Shown: in pieces, positions 35,868-44,734 of the stretch
Layout of the letters: every line of letters starts with the position of its first letter
Position numbering within the stretch: position 1 is the stretch's first letter
The notes under the pieces: model-generated
Seen by the model: the letters and a program-made list of their open reading frames with translations, nothing else
What the model was told of the DNA's origin: nothing
Database searches by the model: none
Translations under genes and position numbers: made by a program
NCBI RefSeq assembly: GCF_900101025.1
Contig: NZ_FMUH01000001.1
Coordinates: 558,001-622,000 of the forward strand
DNA: 64,000 nucleotides
Source of the DNA: Klenkia marina
Lineage (GTDB): Bacteria > Actinomycetota > Actinomycetes > Mycobacteriales > Geodermatophilaceae
Direction: 5' to 3'

Positions 35868-36425
35868 TCAGCTGACGGAGACGAGGTCCACGACGAAGAC
35901 GAGGGTGGCGCCGCCGGGGATGGGACCCTGGCCGCGGTCGCCGTAGCCGAGGTCGCTGGGGATCGTGATCGCCCGGCGTCCGCCGACGGCCATGCCCGCC
36001 ACGCCCTGGTCGAAGCCCTCGATCACCTGGCCACCGCCCACGGTGAACGGGAGCGTCTCGTCGGCGCCGCGCTGCCACGAGGCGTCGAAGACCTCGCCCG
36101 TGTCGTAGAAGGCACCTACGTACTTGACCTCGACCTGCGACCCCGACTCGGCGACCGGCCCGTCGCCGACCACCACGTCGGCGACCACGAGGGTGCACGG
36201 CGGCGGGGTCTGCGCGGCCGGCACCTCCGGTTCGGCCGACAGGTCGTCGGTGATCGACGGCGGGGCCTGCTCGGTGGCCGCGGCCGGCCCCTGGCAGGTG
36301 GTGGTGGCGACCGCTCCGCCGGACGCCGTTCCCCCGACGGTGGGCGACGGGGTGGAGGACCCGCAGCCGGCCACCAGCAGGGCGGCGGCGGGCAGGGCGA
36401 GCAGGGCGGTGCGGCGGCGGGTCAC
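35868..36425 (-). CDS. FKBP-type peptidyl-prolyl isomerase lipoprotein
   Basis: A 185-residue exported PPIase. The N-terminal RRR and hydrophobic stretch end in the lipobox LVAGC (Cys21), so it should be lipid-anchored on the outer face of the membrane. A serine/threonine/proline-rich linker with two cysteines precedes the FKBP domain (about residues 78-185; VEVKYVGAFYDTGEVFDASW, VIEGFDQGVAGM, LGYGDRG). Its GTG start overlaps the cobN stop, so it is read from the cobN message although it has no evident link with cobalamin. Confidence 0.92.
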   Translation of the reverse strand: MTRRRTALLALPAAALLVAGCGSSTPSPTVGGTASGGAVATTTCQGPAAATEQAPPSITDDLSAEPEVPAAQTPPPCTLVVADVVVGDGPVAESGSQVEVKYVGAFYDTGEVFDASWQRGADETLPFTVGGGQVIEGFDQGVAGMAVGGRRAITIPSDLGYGDRGQGPIPGGATLVFVVDLVSVS

Positions 36426-39400
36426 GAGGTCCTCTCGGCGGGGGTGCGGGGTCCGGCTCCGGCGCCGGATTCGAGGTCGCCCTCGGTCTCCAGGTAGGCC
36501 TGCTGCAGCTGGGCCAGGATCTCCGGGTCGGGCTCGGCCCACAGCTTCCGGTCGACGGCCTCGAGCAGCCGCTCGGCGATGCCGTGCAGGGCCCAGGGGT
36601 TGGACTCCTCCAGGAACGCGCGGTTCTCCGGGTCGAGCACGTAGCTCTGGGTCAGCTTCTCGTACATCCAGTCGGCGACGACGCCGGTGGTGGCGTCGTA
36701 GCCGAACAGGTAGTCGACGGTCGCGGCCATCTCGAAGGCGCCCTTGTAGCCGTGCCGGCGCATCGCGGCGATCCACTTCGGGTTGACCACGCGGGCGCGG
36801 AACACCCGGGAGGTCTCCTCGACCAACGAGCGGGTGCGCACGTGCTCGGGCCGGGTGGAGTCACCGATGTAGGCCTTGGGCGAGGCGCCGGTCAACGCGC
36901 GGACGGTGGCGACCATGCCGCCGTGGTACTGGAAGTAGTCGTCGGAGTCGGCGATGTCGTGCTCGCGTGTGTCGATGTTCTTCGCCGCGACCGCGATCCG
37001 CCGGTAGGAGCTCTCCATGTCCGGGCGGGCCGAGACGCCGTCGAGGTCGCGGCCGTAGGCGTAGCCGCCCCACACCGCGTAGACCTCGGCCAGGTCGGCG
37101 TCGGTGCGCCAGTCGCGGCTGTCGATCAGCGACAGCAGGCCCGCCCCGTAGGCGCCGGGCTTGGAGCCGAACACCCGGGTGGTGGCCCGGCGGCGGTCAC
37201 CGTGGTCGGCGACGTCGGCGTCGACGTGCTTGCGCACGTAGTTGTCCTCGGGCGACTCGTCGAGGCCCGCGACCAGGGTGACGGCGTCGTCGAGCATGGT
37301 CACCACGTGCGGGAACGCGTCGCGGAAGAACCCCGAGATGCGGACGACGACGTCGATGCGCGGGCGCTCGAGCTCGGCCAGCGGGATCGGCTCCAGCTCC
37401 TTCACCCGGCGGGAGGCCTCGTCCCACACCGGCCGGACGCCGAGCAGCGCCAGCACCTGGGCGACGTCGTCCCCGCTGGTGCGCATCGCTGAGGTGCCCC
37501 AGACCGAGAGCCCCACCGACGCGGGCCACGAACCCTCCTCGTTCCGGTAGCGCTCCAGCAGCCCGTCGGCCAGGCCCTGCCCGGTCTCCCACGCCAGCCG
37601 GGACGGCACCGCGCGCGGGTCGACGGAGTAGAAGTTGCGCCCGGTCGGCAGCACGTTGACCAGCCCGCGCAGCGGCGAGCCCGAGGGCCCGGCCGGCACG
37701 TAGCCGCCGTCGAGGGCGTGCAGCGTCAGGTCGATCTCGTCGGTGGTGCGGGCCAGCCGCGGCACCAGCTCGTCGACGGCGAAGTGCAGCACCCGCTCGA
37801 CCTCGGCGTGCCGGTCCCCCAGCACCTCGACGACGACCGGCTCGACGGCGGAGGTCACCCAGCCGGCGTCCTCCAGGCCCTGCACGAGCGCCAGCGCACG
37901 GGCCTCGACCTCGTCGGTCTCGTGCAGCCCGGCCGAGCCGTCCTCCACCAGGCCCAGCGCCTCGCGCAGGCCGGGCATCGCGACCGCGCCGCCCCAGATC
38001 TGCCGGGCGCGCAAGATCGCCAGCACCAGGCCGACCCGGGCGTCACCCTCGGGCGGGGAGCCGAACACGTGCAGGCCGTCGCGGATCTGGGAGTCCTTGA
38101 TGGCGCACAGCCAGCCGTCGACGTGCAGGATCATCTCGTCGAACTCGGCGTCGTGCGGCCGGTCGTCCAGCCCCAGGTCGTGGTCCATCTTGGCGGCCTG
38201 GATGAGCGTCCAGATCTGCTGGCGGATCGCCGGCAGCTTCGGCGGGTCCATCGCGGCGATGTTGGCGTGCTCGTCGAGCAGCTGCTCCAGCCGCGCGATG
38301 TCGCCGTAGGAGTCGGCGCGGGCCATCGGCGGCACCATGTGGTCGACCAGCACGGCGTGCGCGCGGCGCTTGGCCTGCGAGCCCTCGCCGGGGTCGTTGA
38401 CCAGGAACGGGTAGACCACCGGCAGGTCGCCGAGTGCGGCGTCGGGCGCGCAGGACGCCGACAGGCCCACCGTCTTGCCGGGCATCCACTCGAGGTTGCC
38501 GTGCTTGCCCACGTGCACCAGCGCGTGCGCGCCGAACTCCGAGCGCAGCCAGTGGTAGGCGGCGAGGTAGTGGTGCGAGGGCGGCAGGTCGGGGTCGTGG
38601 TAGATCGCGATGGGGTTCTCGCCGAAGCCGCGCGGCGGCTGCACCATCACCACGACGTTGCCGGCCCGCAGCGCGGCGAACACGATGCAGTCGTCGGTGG
38701 GGTCGACGAACAGCTGCCCCGGCGGCGGGCCCCAGTGCTCGACCATCCGGTCGGTCAGCTCGGTGGGCAGGGTGTCGAACCACTCGCGGTAGGCCGCGGC
38801 CGGGATGCGCACCGGGTTGCCGGAGAGCTGCTCGGCGGTCAGCCAGTCGGGGTCCTGGCCGCCGGCCTCGATGAGCGCGTGCACCAGCGCGTCGCCGTCC
38901 AGCTCGGCCACACCGGGCAGCGAGCCGGGGCCGTCGAAGGGGCCGATGTCGTAGCCCTGCCCGGCCATCGCGGCCAGCAGCCGGACGACGGAGGCCGGGG
39001 TGTCCAGGCCGACGGCGTTGCCGATCCGGGCGTGCTTGGTCGGGTAGGCCGACAGCATCACCACGACCTTGCGCTCGGCGGGCGGGGTGTGCCGCAGCCG
39101 GGCGTGCGCCACGGCGATGCCGGCGACGCGGGCGGCCCGCTCGGGGTCGGGCACGTAGGAGGTCAAGCCGTCGCGGTCGACCTCCTTGAAGGAGAACGGC
39201 ACGGTGATGATCCGGCCGTCGAACTCGGGGATGGCGACCTGGTTGCCGACGTCGAGCGGGGAGAGGCCGTCGTCGTTGCCCGCCCAGGTCTCGCGGTCGC
39301 TGCCGAGCACCAGGCCCTGGATCACCGGGATGTCCAGGCGGGCCAGCTCGCCGACGTCCCAGGCGCCGTCGTCCCCACCGGCCTGGGCGGTGGCCGGGCG

Positions 39401-40048
39401 CGAACCGCCGGCCGCCAGCACGGTGACGACCATGGCGTCGACGGTGCGCAGCACGTCGAGCATCGCCGGGTCCAGCGAGCGCAGCGACGCGCAGTAGACC
39501 GGCACCGGCACGCCGCCGGCGGTCTCGACCGCGGTGCAGAGGGTGTCGACGAAGGCGGTGTTGCCGGCCAGGTGGTGCGCCCGGTAGTACAGGACGGCGA
39601 CCCGCGGCCCGGTCGCGGAGGACGCCCGGTCGACGACGCCCCAGTCCGGCGCGACGGCCGGCTTCTCGAAGCCCTCGCCGTCCAGCAGCACGGTGTCGGC
39701 GAGGAAGCGGTGCAGCTGCACGATGTTCTCCGGCCCGCCCTGGGCCAGGTAGGCGTGCGACTCGGTGGCCACGCCCATCGGGACCGTCGACAGGCCCATG
39801 AGCTCGGCGTCGGGCAGCTGCTCGCCGCCCAGCACGACCACCGGGACGCCGAGCTCCAGCAGCGGCGTGACCATGTCCTCGTACTTGCGCCGCGAGCCGA
39901 GGATGCGGAAGACCACGAGATCGGTGCCGCGGGCGAACTCGACGAGGTCGCCGACCCGGTAGGGGTTGCCCAGCTTCCACTCGGAGTCGCTCGTGCGGGC
40001 GGCCAGCAGGTCGGTGTCGGACGTCGAGAGCAGCGTGAAGGTGCGCAC
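36422..40048 (-). CDS. cobN: Cobaltochelatase subunit CobN
   Basis: A 1208-residue large subunit of the ATP-dependent aerobic cobaltochelatase that inserts Co2+ into hydrogenobyrinic a,c-diamide. Full length for the family; recognisable segments include PRGFGENPIAIYHDPDLPPS, HVGKHGNLEWMPGKT and the C-terminal YLFGYDATTGVVADWMYEKL. Its partner AAA+/MIDAS subunits are not in the window. The GTG at 40048 is chosen for the GGGGGAAGG Shine-Dalgarno and the family-typical N-terminus. It lies directly behind a cobalamin riboswitch, so it should be repressed when adenosylcobalamin is plentiful. Confidence 0.95.
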   Translation of the reverse strand: MRTFTLLSTSDTDLLAARTSDSEWKLGNPYRVGDLVEFARGTDLVVFRILGSRRKYEDMVTPLLELGVPVVVLGGEQLPDAELMGLSTVPMGVATESHAYLAQGGPENIVQLHRFLADTVLLDGEGFEKPAVAPDWGVVDRASSATGPRVAVLYYRAHHLAGNTAFVDTLCTAVETAGGVPVPVYCASLRSLDPAMLDVLRTVDAMVVTVLAAGGSRPATAQAGGDDGAWDVGELARLDIPVIQGLVLGSDRETWAGNDDGLSPLDVGNQVAIPEFDGRIITVPFSFKEVDRDGLTSYVPDPERAARVAGIAVAHARLRHTPPAERKVVVMLSAYPTKHARIGNAVGLDTPASVVRLLAAMAGQGYDIGPFDGPGSLPGVAELDGDALVHALIEAGGQDPDWLTAEQLSGNPVRIPAAAYREWFDTLPTELTDRMVEHWGPPPGQLFVDPTDDCIVFAALRAGNVVVMVQPPRGFGENPIAIYHDPDLPPSHHYLAAYHWLRSEFGAHALVHVGKHGNLEWMPGKTVGLSASCAPDAALGDLPVVYPFLVNDPGEGSQAKRRAHAVLVDHMVPPMARADSYGDIARLEQLLDEHANIAAMDPPKLPAIRQQIWTLIQAAKMDHDLGLDDRPHDAEFDEMILHVDGWLCAIKDSQIRDGLHVFGSPPEGDARVGLVLAILRARQIWGGAVAMPGLREALGLVEDGSAGLHETDEVEARALALVQGLEDAGWVTSAVEPVVVEVLGDRHAEVERVLHFAVDELVPRLARTTDEIDLTLHALDGGYVPAGPSGSPLRGLVNVLPTGRNFYSVDPRAVPSRLAWETGQGLADGLLERYRNEEGSWPASVGLSVWGTSAMRTSGDDVAQVLALLGVRPVWDEASRRVKELEPIPLAELERPRIDVVVRISGFFRDAFPHVVTMLDDAVTLVAGLDESPEDNYVRKHVDADVADHGDRRRATTRVFGSKPGAYGAGLLSLIDSRDWRTDADLAEVYAVWGGYAYGRDLDGVSARPDMESSYRRIAVAAKNIDTREHDIADSDDYFQYHGGMVATVRALTGASPKAYIGDSTRPEHVRTRSLVEETSRVFRARVVNPKWIAAMRRHGYKGAFEMAATVDYLFGYDATTGVVADWMYEKLTQSYVLDPENRAFLEESNPWALHGIAERLLEAVDRKLWAEPDPEILAQLQQAYLETEGDLESGAGAGPRTPAERTS

Positions 40049-40081
40049 CGTGAGCCTTCCCCCGGGTCCGCGCCCGGAGTT

Positions 40082-40197
40082 CGTCGGACACGGCAGCCGG
40101 CGTGTCTGGCTGGTCCCCCGGGGAGGGGACTCACAGTGGCGGGACCGCGCCGGGTTCGCACCGGCTTCCACCGCACTGCCGTGGTTCGGCGCCGACG
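40082..40197 (-). ncRNA. Cobalamin riboswitch upstream of cobN
   Basis: On the minus strand the leader shows the conserved cobalamin-box sequences in order: GGAAGCCGGTGCGAA (about 40171-40157), GCCACTG (40140-40134) and AGCCAGACACGCC (40111-40099). A 6-bp P1 stem CGTCGG/CCGACG (40197-40192 with 40087-40082) closes the element. About 33 bases separate it from the cobN GTG, so control by hiding the ribosome-binding site is likely. It begins one base after the stop codon of the upstream phosphatase gene. Confidence 0.92.
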
Positions 40198-41943
40198 CTA
40201 CCCGGAGGTCGCCGGCAGCTCGGGGACGGCGGTCGGCCCGGCCTCGCGCGGGCGGGGGACGTCCTCGGGGTGGGCGCGCAGGGCCAGCAGCGCGACGTCG
40301 TCGTCCGGGCGGGCCGGGAGCGTGCCCAGCACCCGGTCGCACAGCTCGTCGAGCGGCACACCGCCCTGCACCAGCCGGCCGACGGTGGCGACCAGGCGGG
40401 CGATGCCCATGTCGAGGTCCTCACCACGCCGCTCGACCAGGCCGTCGGTGTAGAGCAGCAGCGTGGCGCCCGGCGCCAGGTCGACGACGTGGTCGTGCCG
40501 CGGATGGGTCGGGTCGACCCCGAGCAGCAGGTCGCGCTGGTCGAGCAGGCTGACCCGGCCCGCGGGGTCGACCAGCAGCGGCGGCGGGTGGCCGGCGTTC
40601 GACCAGCGCAGCACCCGCCGACCGGTCCCGTCGGGGGGCTGCTCCACCCGGGCCACCAGCACCGTGGCCAGGCTGCGCACGTCGAGCCCGGTCACCGCCC
40701 GGTCGAGCACGGCCAGAACCTCGGCCGGGGTGCCGCCGGAGGCCCAGGCGATGCCGCGCAGCAGGTTGCGCAGCTGGGCCATCGTGGCCGCGGCCTCGCC
40801 GTCGTGGCCGGTGACGTCGCCGATGACCAGGTGCGTGCTGCCGTCGGGGCCGAGGAAGGCGTCGTACCAGTCACCGCCCACCTGCGCCTCGGCCGCGGCA
40901 GGCACGTAGCGGGGCACCACGTGCAGGTGGTCGGGCTCGGGCGGGGCGGTGAGCAGCGAGCGCTGCAGCGTCTCGGCGAGCCGGGCCACCGCGGTCGCCG
41001 CCTCGGCCGCCGCCTCGGTGGAGGCGATGCGGGACAGGGTCTGCGCGGTCAGCGCGGCCAGGGCGCCGACGAACTCGCGGTCGGCGGGCCGCCAGTGCCG
41101 GTCGACCCGGTGGCCCAGCGCGAGCGAGCCGATCAGCCGGGTCGACGAGCGCAGCGGCACCGAACACCCCGACCGCACCCCTGAGCGCCGCCAGACGTCG
41201 GCGCCGCCGGGGAAGTCGCGGGCAGCGGTCTCGAGGTCGGGCACGAAGTGCGGCCGGCCGTGCACCGCCGAGTCGACCATCGGGAGGGGGAAGTCGCGCG
41301 GCAACCGCTGGATGGTGTCCATGGTCTGCTCGTCGAGCGCCCCGTCGACCAGCGTGGTCACCGCCGAGCCGTCGTCCTCGGTCAGGCAGAGGATCACCCC
41401 GCTCGTGCCCAGCGTCGTGGCTGCGTGCCGGGTGACCACCGCCAGCGCCGCCCCGACGGTGGCCGCGGCACCGAGCTCCTCGGCCACGGTGACCAGCCCG
41501 GCCATCCGCTGGGCGTCGGCGAACTGCTCGTGCGCGGCCTCGCGGGCATCGGTGACGTCGACGTTGGTGCCCACCATGCGCACCGGCGCGCCGCCGACGT
41601 CGTGCAGCACCCGCCCCAGGGCCGCGACCCAGTGCACGCTGCCGTCGGACCACACCACCCGGAACTCGACGTCGAGCAGGTCGCCGTCGACGATCGCCTC
41701 GTCGAGGGCCTCCTGCACCACCGGGCGGTCGTCGGGGTGGATGCCCCGGTCGATGTCGGCGACGGTGCCGGTGAGCTGCTGGCCGGTGAGGCCGTAGATG
41801 GCCACGCTGCGGGCGTCCCAGACCAGCTCGTCGGTGCGCAGGTCCCAGTCCCACAGGCCCGTGCCGGAGGCCTCGGTGGCCACCGCCAACCTGGCCAGGA
41901 GCAGGTGGCGGTCGGCGGAGAGCTCGTCGGGCGTCGGGGCCAC
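40198..41943 (-). CDS. PAS-GAF-PP2C (SpoIIE/RsbU-type) serine phosphatase
   Basis: A 581-residue cytosolic signalling phosphatase. A PAS domain with PAC-like end (ATEASGTGLWDWDL ... RMVGTNVDVTDARE) occupies roughly residues 20-145, a GAF domain about 155-330, and a PP2C/SpoIIE domain 360-565 with the metal motif VGGDWYDAF and VIGDVTGHDGEAA. Such proteins dephosphorylate anti-sigma factor antagonists in partner-switching. No antagonist gene is nearby. The GTG at 41943 is chosen because CATAAT ends 6 bases upstream (leaderless); GTG 41961 is an alternative. Confidence 0.87.
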   Translation of the reverse strand: MAPTPDELSADRHLLLARLAVATEASGTGLWDWDLRTDELVWDARSVAIYGLTGQQLTGTVADIDRGIHPDDRPVVQEALDEAIVDGDLLDVEFRVVWSDGSVHWVAALGRVLHDVGGAPVRMVGTNVDVTDAREAAHEQFADAQRMAGLVTVAEELGAAATVGAALAVVTRHAATTLGTSGVILCLTEDDGSAVTTLVDGALDEQTMDTIQRLPRDFPLPMVDSAVHGRPHFVPDLETAARDFPGGADVWRRSGVRSGCSVPLRSSTRLIGSLALGHRVDRHWRPADREFVGALAALTAQTLSRIASTEAAAEAATAVARLAETLQRSLLTAPPEPDHLHVVPRYVPAAAEAQVGGDWYDAFLGPDGSTHLVIGDVTGHDGEAAATMAQLRNLLRGIAWASGGTPAEVLAVLDRAVTGLDVRSLATVLVARVEQPPDGTGRRVLRWSNAGHPPPLLVDPAGRVSLLDQRDLLLGVDPTHPRHDHVVDLAPGATLLLYTDGLVERRGEDLDMGIARLVATVGRLVQGGVPLDELCDRVLGTLPARPDDDVALLALRAHPEDVPRPREAGPTAVPELPATSG

Positions 41944-41949
41944 CGACGC

Positions 41950-41955
41950 ATTATG
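41950..41955 (-). promoter_or_regulatory. Candidate -10 box CATAAT for the PP2C phosphatase
   Basis: CATAAT on the minus strand matches TATAAT at five of six positions and ends 6 bases before the GTG at 41943, giving a leaderless start. It lies within the frame if the upstream GTG 41961 is used instead, so it also bears on the start choice. Confidence 0.5.
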
Positions 41956-42023
41956 CGGCACCGGACCGCCCGGAAGGGAGGTCCGCGCGGTGGCCCGCGG
42001 CACCGGGCCACCGCGCGGTGCGC

Positions 42024-43679
42024 TCAGTTCCGCGCCCGCAGCTCGCGGCGCAGGATCTTGCCCGTGGTGGTCTTCGGCAGCTCGTCGACGACCTCCACGT
42101 ACCGGGGGTACTTGTAGGCCGCCATGCGCTCCTTGGCCCACGCGATGACCTCGTCGGGGTCGATGCTCGCCCCCGGCCTCGGCGAGACGTAGGCCTTCAC
42201 CGTCTCCCCGCGGACCTCGTCGGGGATGCCCACCACGGCGACCTCGCGGACGGCGGGGTGGCCGTAGAGGACGTCCTCGACCTCGCGCGGCCACACCTTG
42301 TACCCGGCCGCGTTGATCATGTCCTTCTTGCGGTCGACCAGGAAGAACCAGCCCTGGGCGTCCATGAACCCGACGTCACCGGTGCGCAGCTCGCCGCCGG
42401 GGATCGACTCGGCGGTGGCATCGGGCCGCTCCCAGTAGCCGGGCACCACCTGCGGGCCCGAGGTGGCGAACTCGCCCACCTCACCGACCGGCACCTCCTC
42501 GCCGTCCTCGCCGAGCACCCGGACGACGGTGTCGTACACCGGCACCCCGACGCTGAGCGCGCCGGAGTTCTCGTCGACCGGGGCCTTCACGCCCATGGGG
42601 ACGCCGTGCGACGGGCTGTTGGTCTCGGTCAGCCCGTAGATGTTGTGCACGTAGACGCCGAGCTTCTCCTCCAGCTGGTCGGTCACCGCGGGCGCGATGG
42701 GCGCCCCGCCGGAGTAGACCGCCCGCAGCGAGGAGAAGTCCTCGCGGGTGGCGCCCTCGGCGTTGCCCAGCGCGATGAACACCGCGATCGCCCCGACGGT
42801 GAACGTCGGCCGGTGCTCCCGGATCGCCTCGAGCACGACGTCGGGGTGGAACCGGTGCGCGATGACCAACGGGCAGCCGACCAGCATGGCGATGGCCACG
42901 TGCCCGATCAGCCCGGTGATGTGGAACAGCGGCGCCACGCCCAGCACGACGTCGTCGGGGCCCAGCCGCATCCACTCGCGGTAGGTGCAGGCGTTGAACG
43001 TCATCGTCGAGTGCGTGTTCATCGCACCCTTGGGCCGGCCGGTCGTGCCCGAGGTGTAGGTGAGCACGCCGATGTCGCTGCCCGCGATCTCGACCTGCGG
43101 GGGCCGCTGCCCGGCGAACCGGGTCTGCAGCTCCGTGAGGTCGACGGTGCCCTCGGGGGTGCTCTTCGTCGTCCCGTCGAACAGCCGGGGGTCGGCCCGG
43201 GTCTGGTGGTCCAGGCCCGAGCACGTGACGACGGTGCGCACCGACGTCTCCGGCAGGACGTCGCGGGCCACCGTGTCGTACAGCTCGTCGAGGCACAGCA
43301 GCGCCGTGGCCCCGGAGTCGGTGAGCAGGTAGGTGAGCTCGGCGGCCTTGTTCATCGGGTTGATGGCCACCGCGGCCCCGCCGGCCTTCCACGCGCCGAG
43401 CAGCCCGATGACGAAGGCCGGGTCGTTCTGCACGTACAGACCCATGCGGTCGCCGTGCCCGAAGCCGCCCTCGAGCAGCCCGAGGGCCAGCGCGTCGGAG
43501 GCGGCGTCGAGGTCGGCCCAGGTGAGCACGCCGTCGAAGTAGCGGATCGCCACCGCGTCGGGCGTCGCGTCGGCCGTGGCCCGGAACACCGCCAGCAGCG
43601 TGTCGTGCTCGGGGGTGATCGAGCTGGGCTGCCCCTCGCCGTAGAGGGCCAGCCACGGCTTGTCGGCGTAGACGCTCAC
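42024..43679 (-). CDS. Acyl-CoA synthetase (AMP-forming, class I adenylate-forming)
   Basis: A 551-residue ligase activating a carboxylic acid as acyl-AMP and then acyl-CoA. The P-loop-like TYTSGTTGRPKGAMNTH is near residues 200-216, the NIYGLTETNSPSHG motif near 325, and the hinge/lysine end PKTTTGKILRREL is at the C-terminus. The chain length or aromatic preference cannot be told. Its GTG overlaps the cyclase stop, so it probably acts on the product of that hydrolase. Confidence 0.9.
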   Translation of the reverse strand: MSVYADKPWLALYGEGQPSSITPEHDTLLAVFRATADATPDAVAIRYFDGVLTWADLDAASDALALGLLEGGFGHGDRMGLYVQNDPAFVIGLLGAWKAGGAAVAINPMNKAAELTYLLTDSGATALLCLDELYDTVARDVLPETSVRTVVTCSGLDHQTRADPRLFDGTTKSTPEGTVDLTELQTRFAGQRPPQVEIAGSDIGVLTYTSGTTGRPKGAMNTHSTMTFNACTYREWMRLGPDDVVLGVAPLFHITGLIGHVAIAMLVGCPLVIAHRFHPDVVLEAIREHRPTFTVGAIAVFIALGNAEGATREDFSSLRAVYSGGAPIAPAVTDQLEEKLGVYVHNIYGLTETNSPSHGVPMGVKAPVDENSGALSVGVPVYDTVVRVLGEDGEEVPVGEVGEFATSGPQVVPGYWERPDATAESIPGGELRTGDVGFMDAQGWFFLVDRKKDMINAAGYKVWPREVEDVLYGHPAVREVAVVGIPDEVRGETVKAYVSPRPGASIDPDEVIAWAKERMAAYKYPRYVEVVDELPKTTTGKILRRELRARN

Positions 43680-44644
43680 TTGATCGCCAGCGGGTTCACC
43701 GGCGACCCCGAACCCAGGTGCACCTTCAGCGGGGCCGCGGCGTAGAGGAACGTGTACTGCCCGTCCTCGGCGCAGCTGTCGGCCAGGGTCTCGAGGTCGG
43801 CGATCTCGGTGAGGGTGACCCCCAGGTTGCGCATCAGGGCGTTGTGCAGCGGCAGCGCGGTGCCGTTGTTGGGGTCGAAGGTGACCTCGTTGGCGATGGT
43901 GTCGGTGACCAGGTTGGGGATCTCCATGTCCTGGAACCACTGCACCAGCTCGGGGCTGTAGACCAGGCCGGGCTCGCAGAAGCCGTCGTAGAAGGCCTCG
44001 CCCTGCTCGTGGAACAGCTGCAGGAAGTTCGTGCGGATGACCAGCACGTCGCGCTTCTGGATCTCCGTGCCCTGGGCCGCAGCGCACGCCTCCAGGTCCT
44101 CGTGGGTGAAGGTCTCGGCCTTGTCCAGGGTGGCCTTGCCGCGGAAGCGGGCCATGTCGAGCAGGATGCCGCGGCCGACGACGCCCTTCTGCGCGATCGG
44201 CTCGACGCTGGCCTTCTGCAGACCGCCCACCGTGGTGCGGGCGTCGTAGCCGTTCCAGATCTTGCCGCCGTACCAGACGTGGCCCAGCGCGTCGTACTGC
44301 GTGGAGCCCTGCAGGAAGGCGTTGATCTTGTCGTCGGCGTAGTGCAGGCCACCGGGGAAGGACGGCGCGCCCTCGCCGTCCCAGGTGGACTCGTCGAGCA
44401 CCTGGGTGCGCTCGGCCGGGGTGCGCCCGGGCCAGACCGGGTCGCCCTTCGGGTCACCGATGAGGCGCTGCAGGGTGTGCACCTCGCCCTTCTTCACGTG
44501 CGAGATGCCGCGCAGCACCTCGTCGGCGGTGAGGTAGTTCAGCGCGCCGACCTCGTCGTCCGGGCCCCACTTGCCCCAGTTCGTCGGGCTGTCGGCGAGC
44601 AGGTCGGTCAGGTCGGGGGCCGCAGGCTTCTCGGTGTCGGTCAC
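43676..44644 (-). CDS. Cyclase family (PF04199) metal-dependent hydrolase
   Basis: A 322-residue protein of the cyclase/kynurenine-formamidase superfamily, members of which open amide or lactone-like bonds using a divalent metal. The usual metal motif HxGTHxDxxxH appears here as GSTQYDALGH, so the first two histidines are replaced while Asp and the last His remain, a pattern I associate with a larger ~320-residue subgroup. The GTG at 44644 has GAGGAG upstream. It is followed by an overlapping acyl-CoA synthetase gene and sits downstream of the XRE-TetR regulator. Confidence 0.8.
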   Translation of the reverse strand: MTDTEKPAAPDLTDLLADSPTNWGKWGPDDEVGALNYLTADEVLRGISHVKKGEVHTLQRLIGDPKGDPVWPGRTPAERTQVLDESTWDGEGAPSFPGGLHYADDKINAFLQGSTQYDALGHVWYGGKIWNGYDARTTVGGLQKASVEPIAQKGVVGRGILLDMARFRGKATLDKAETFTHEDLEACAAAQGTEIQKRDVLVIRTNFLQLFHEQGEAFYDGFCEPGLVYSPELVQWFQDMEIPNLVTDTIANEVTFDPNNGTALPLHNALMRNLGVTLTEIADLETLADSCAEDGQYTFLYAAAPLKVHLGSGSPVNPLAIK

Positions 44645-44655
44645 GTCGTCTCCTC

Positions 44656-44679
44656 GTCGAGTACGCAGTCGAGTGCGCG
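44656..44679. repeat. 12-bp direct repeat before the cyclase gene
   Basis: GTCGAGTACGCA (44656-44667) is followed at once by GTCGAGTGCGCG (44668-44679), a near-perfect direct repeat 12 bases upstream of the cyclase start. It could be an operator for the adjacent XRE-TetR regulator, but this is only positional. Confidence 0.4.
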
Positions 44680-44734
44680 GCAGCCGCGACCGAACAGTCG
44701 TCCGGTCCGGGCCTCGCGTGCAGGATGATGCAGG

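Noticed and set aside
40198-42294. A longer start for the PP2C phosphatase upstream of 41961
   Set aside because: The extra ~110 residues run into the 3' end of the acyl-CoA synthetase gene, are Arg/Gly-rich and unlike a PAS protein N-terminus.
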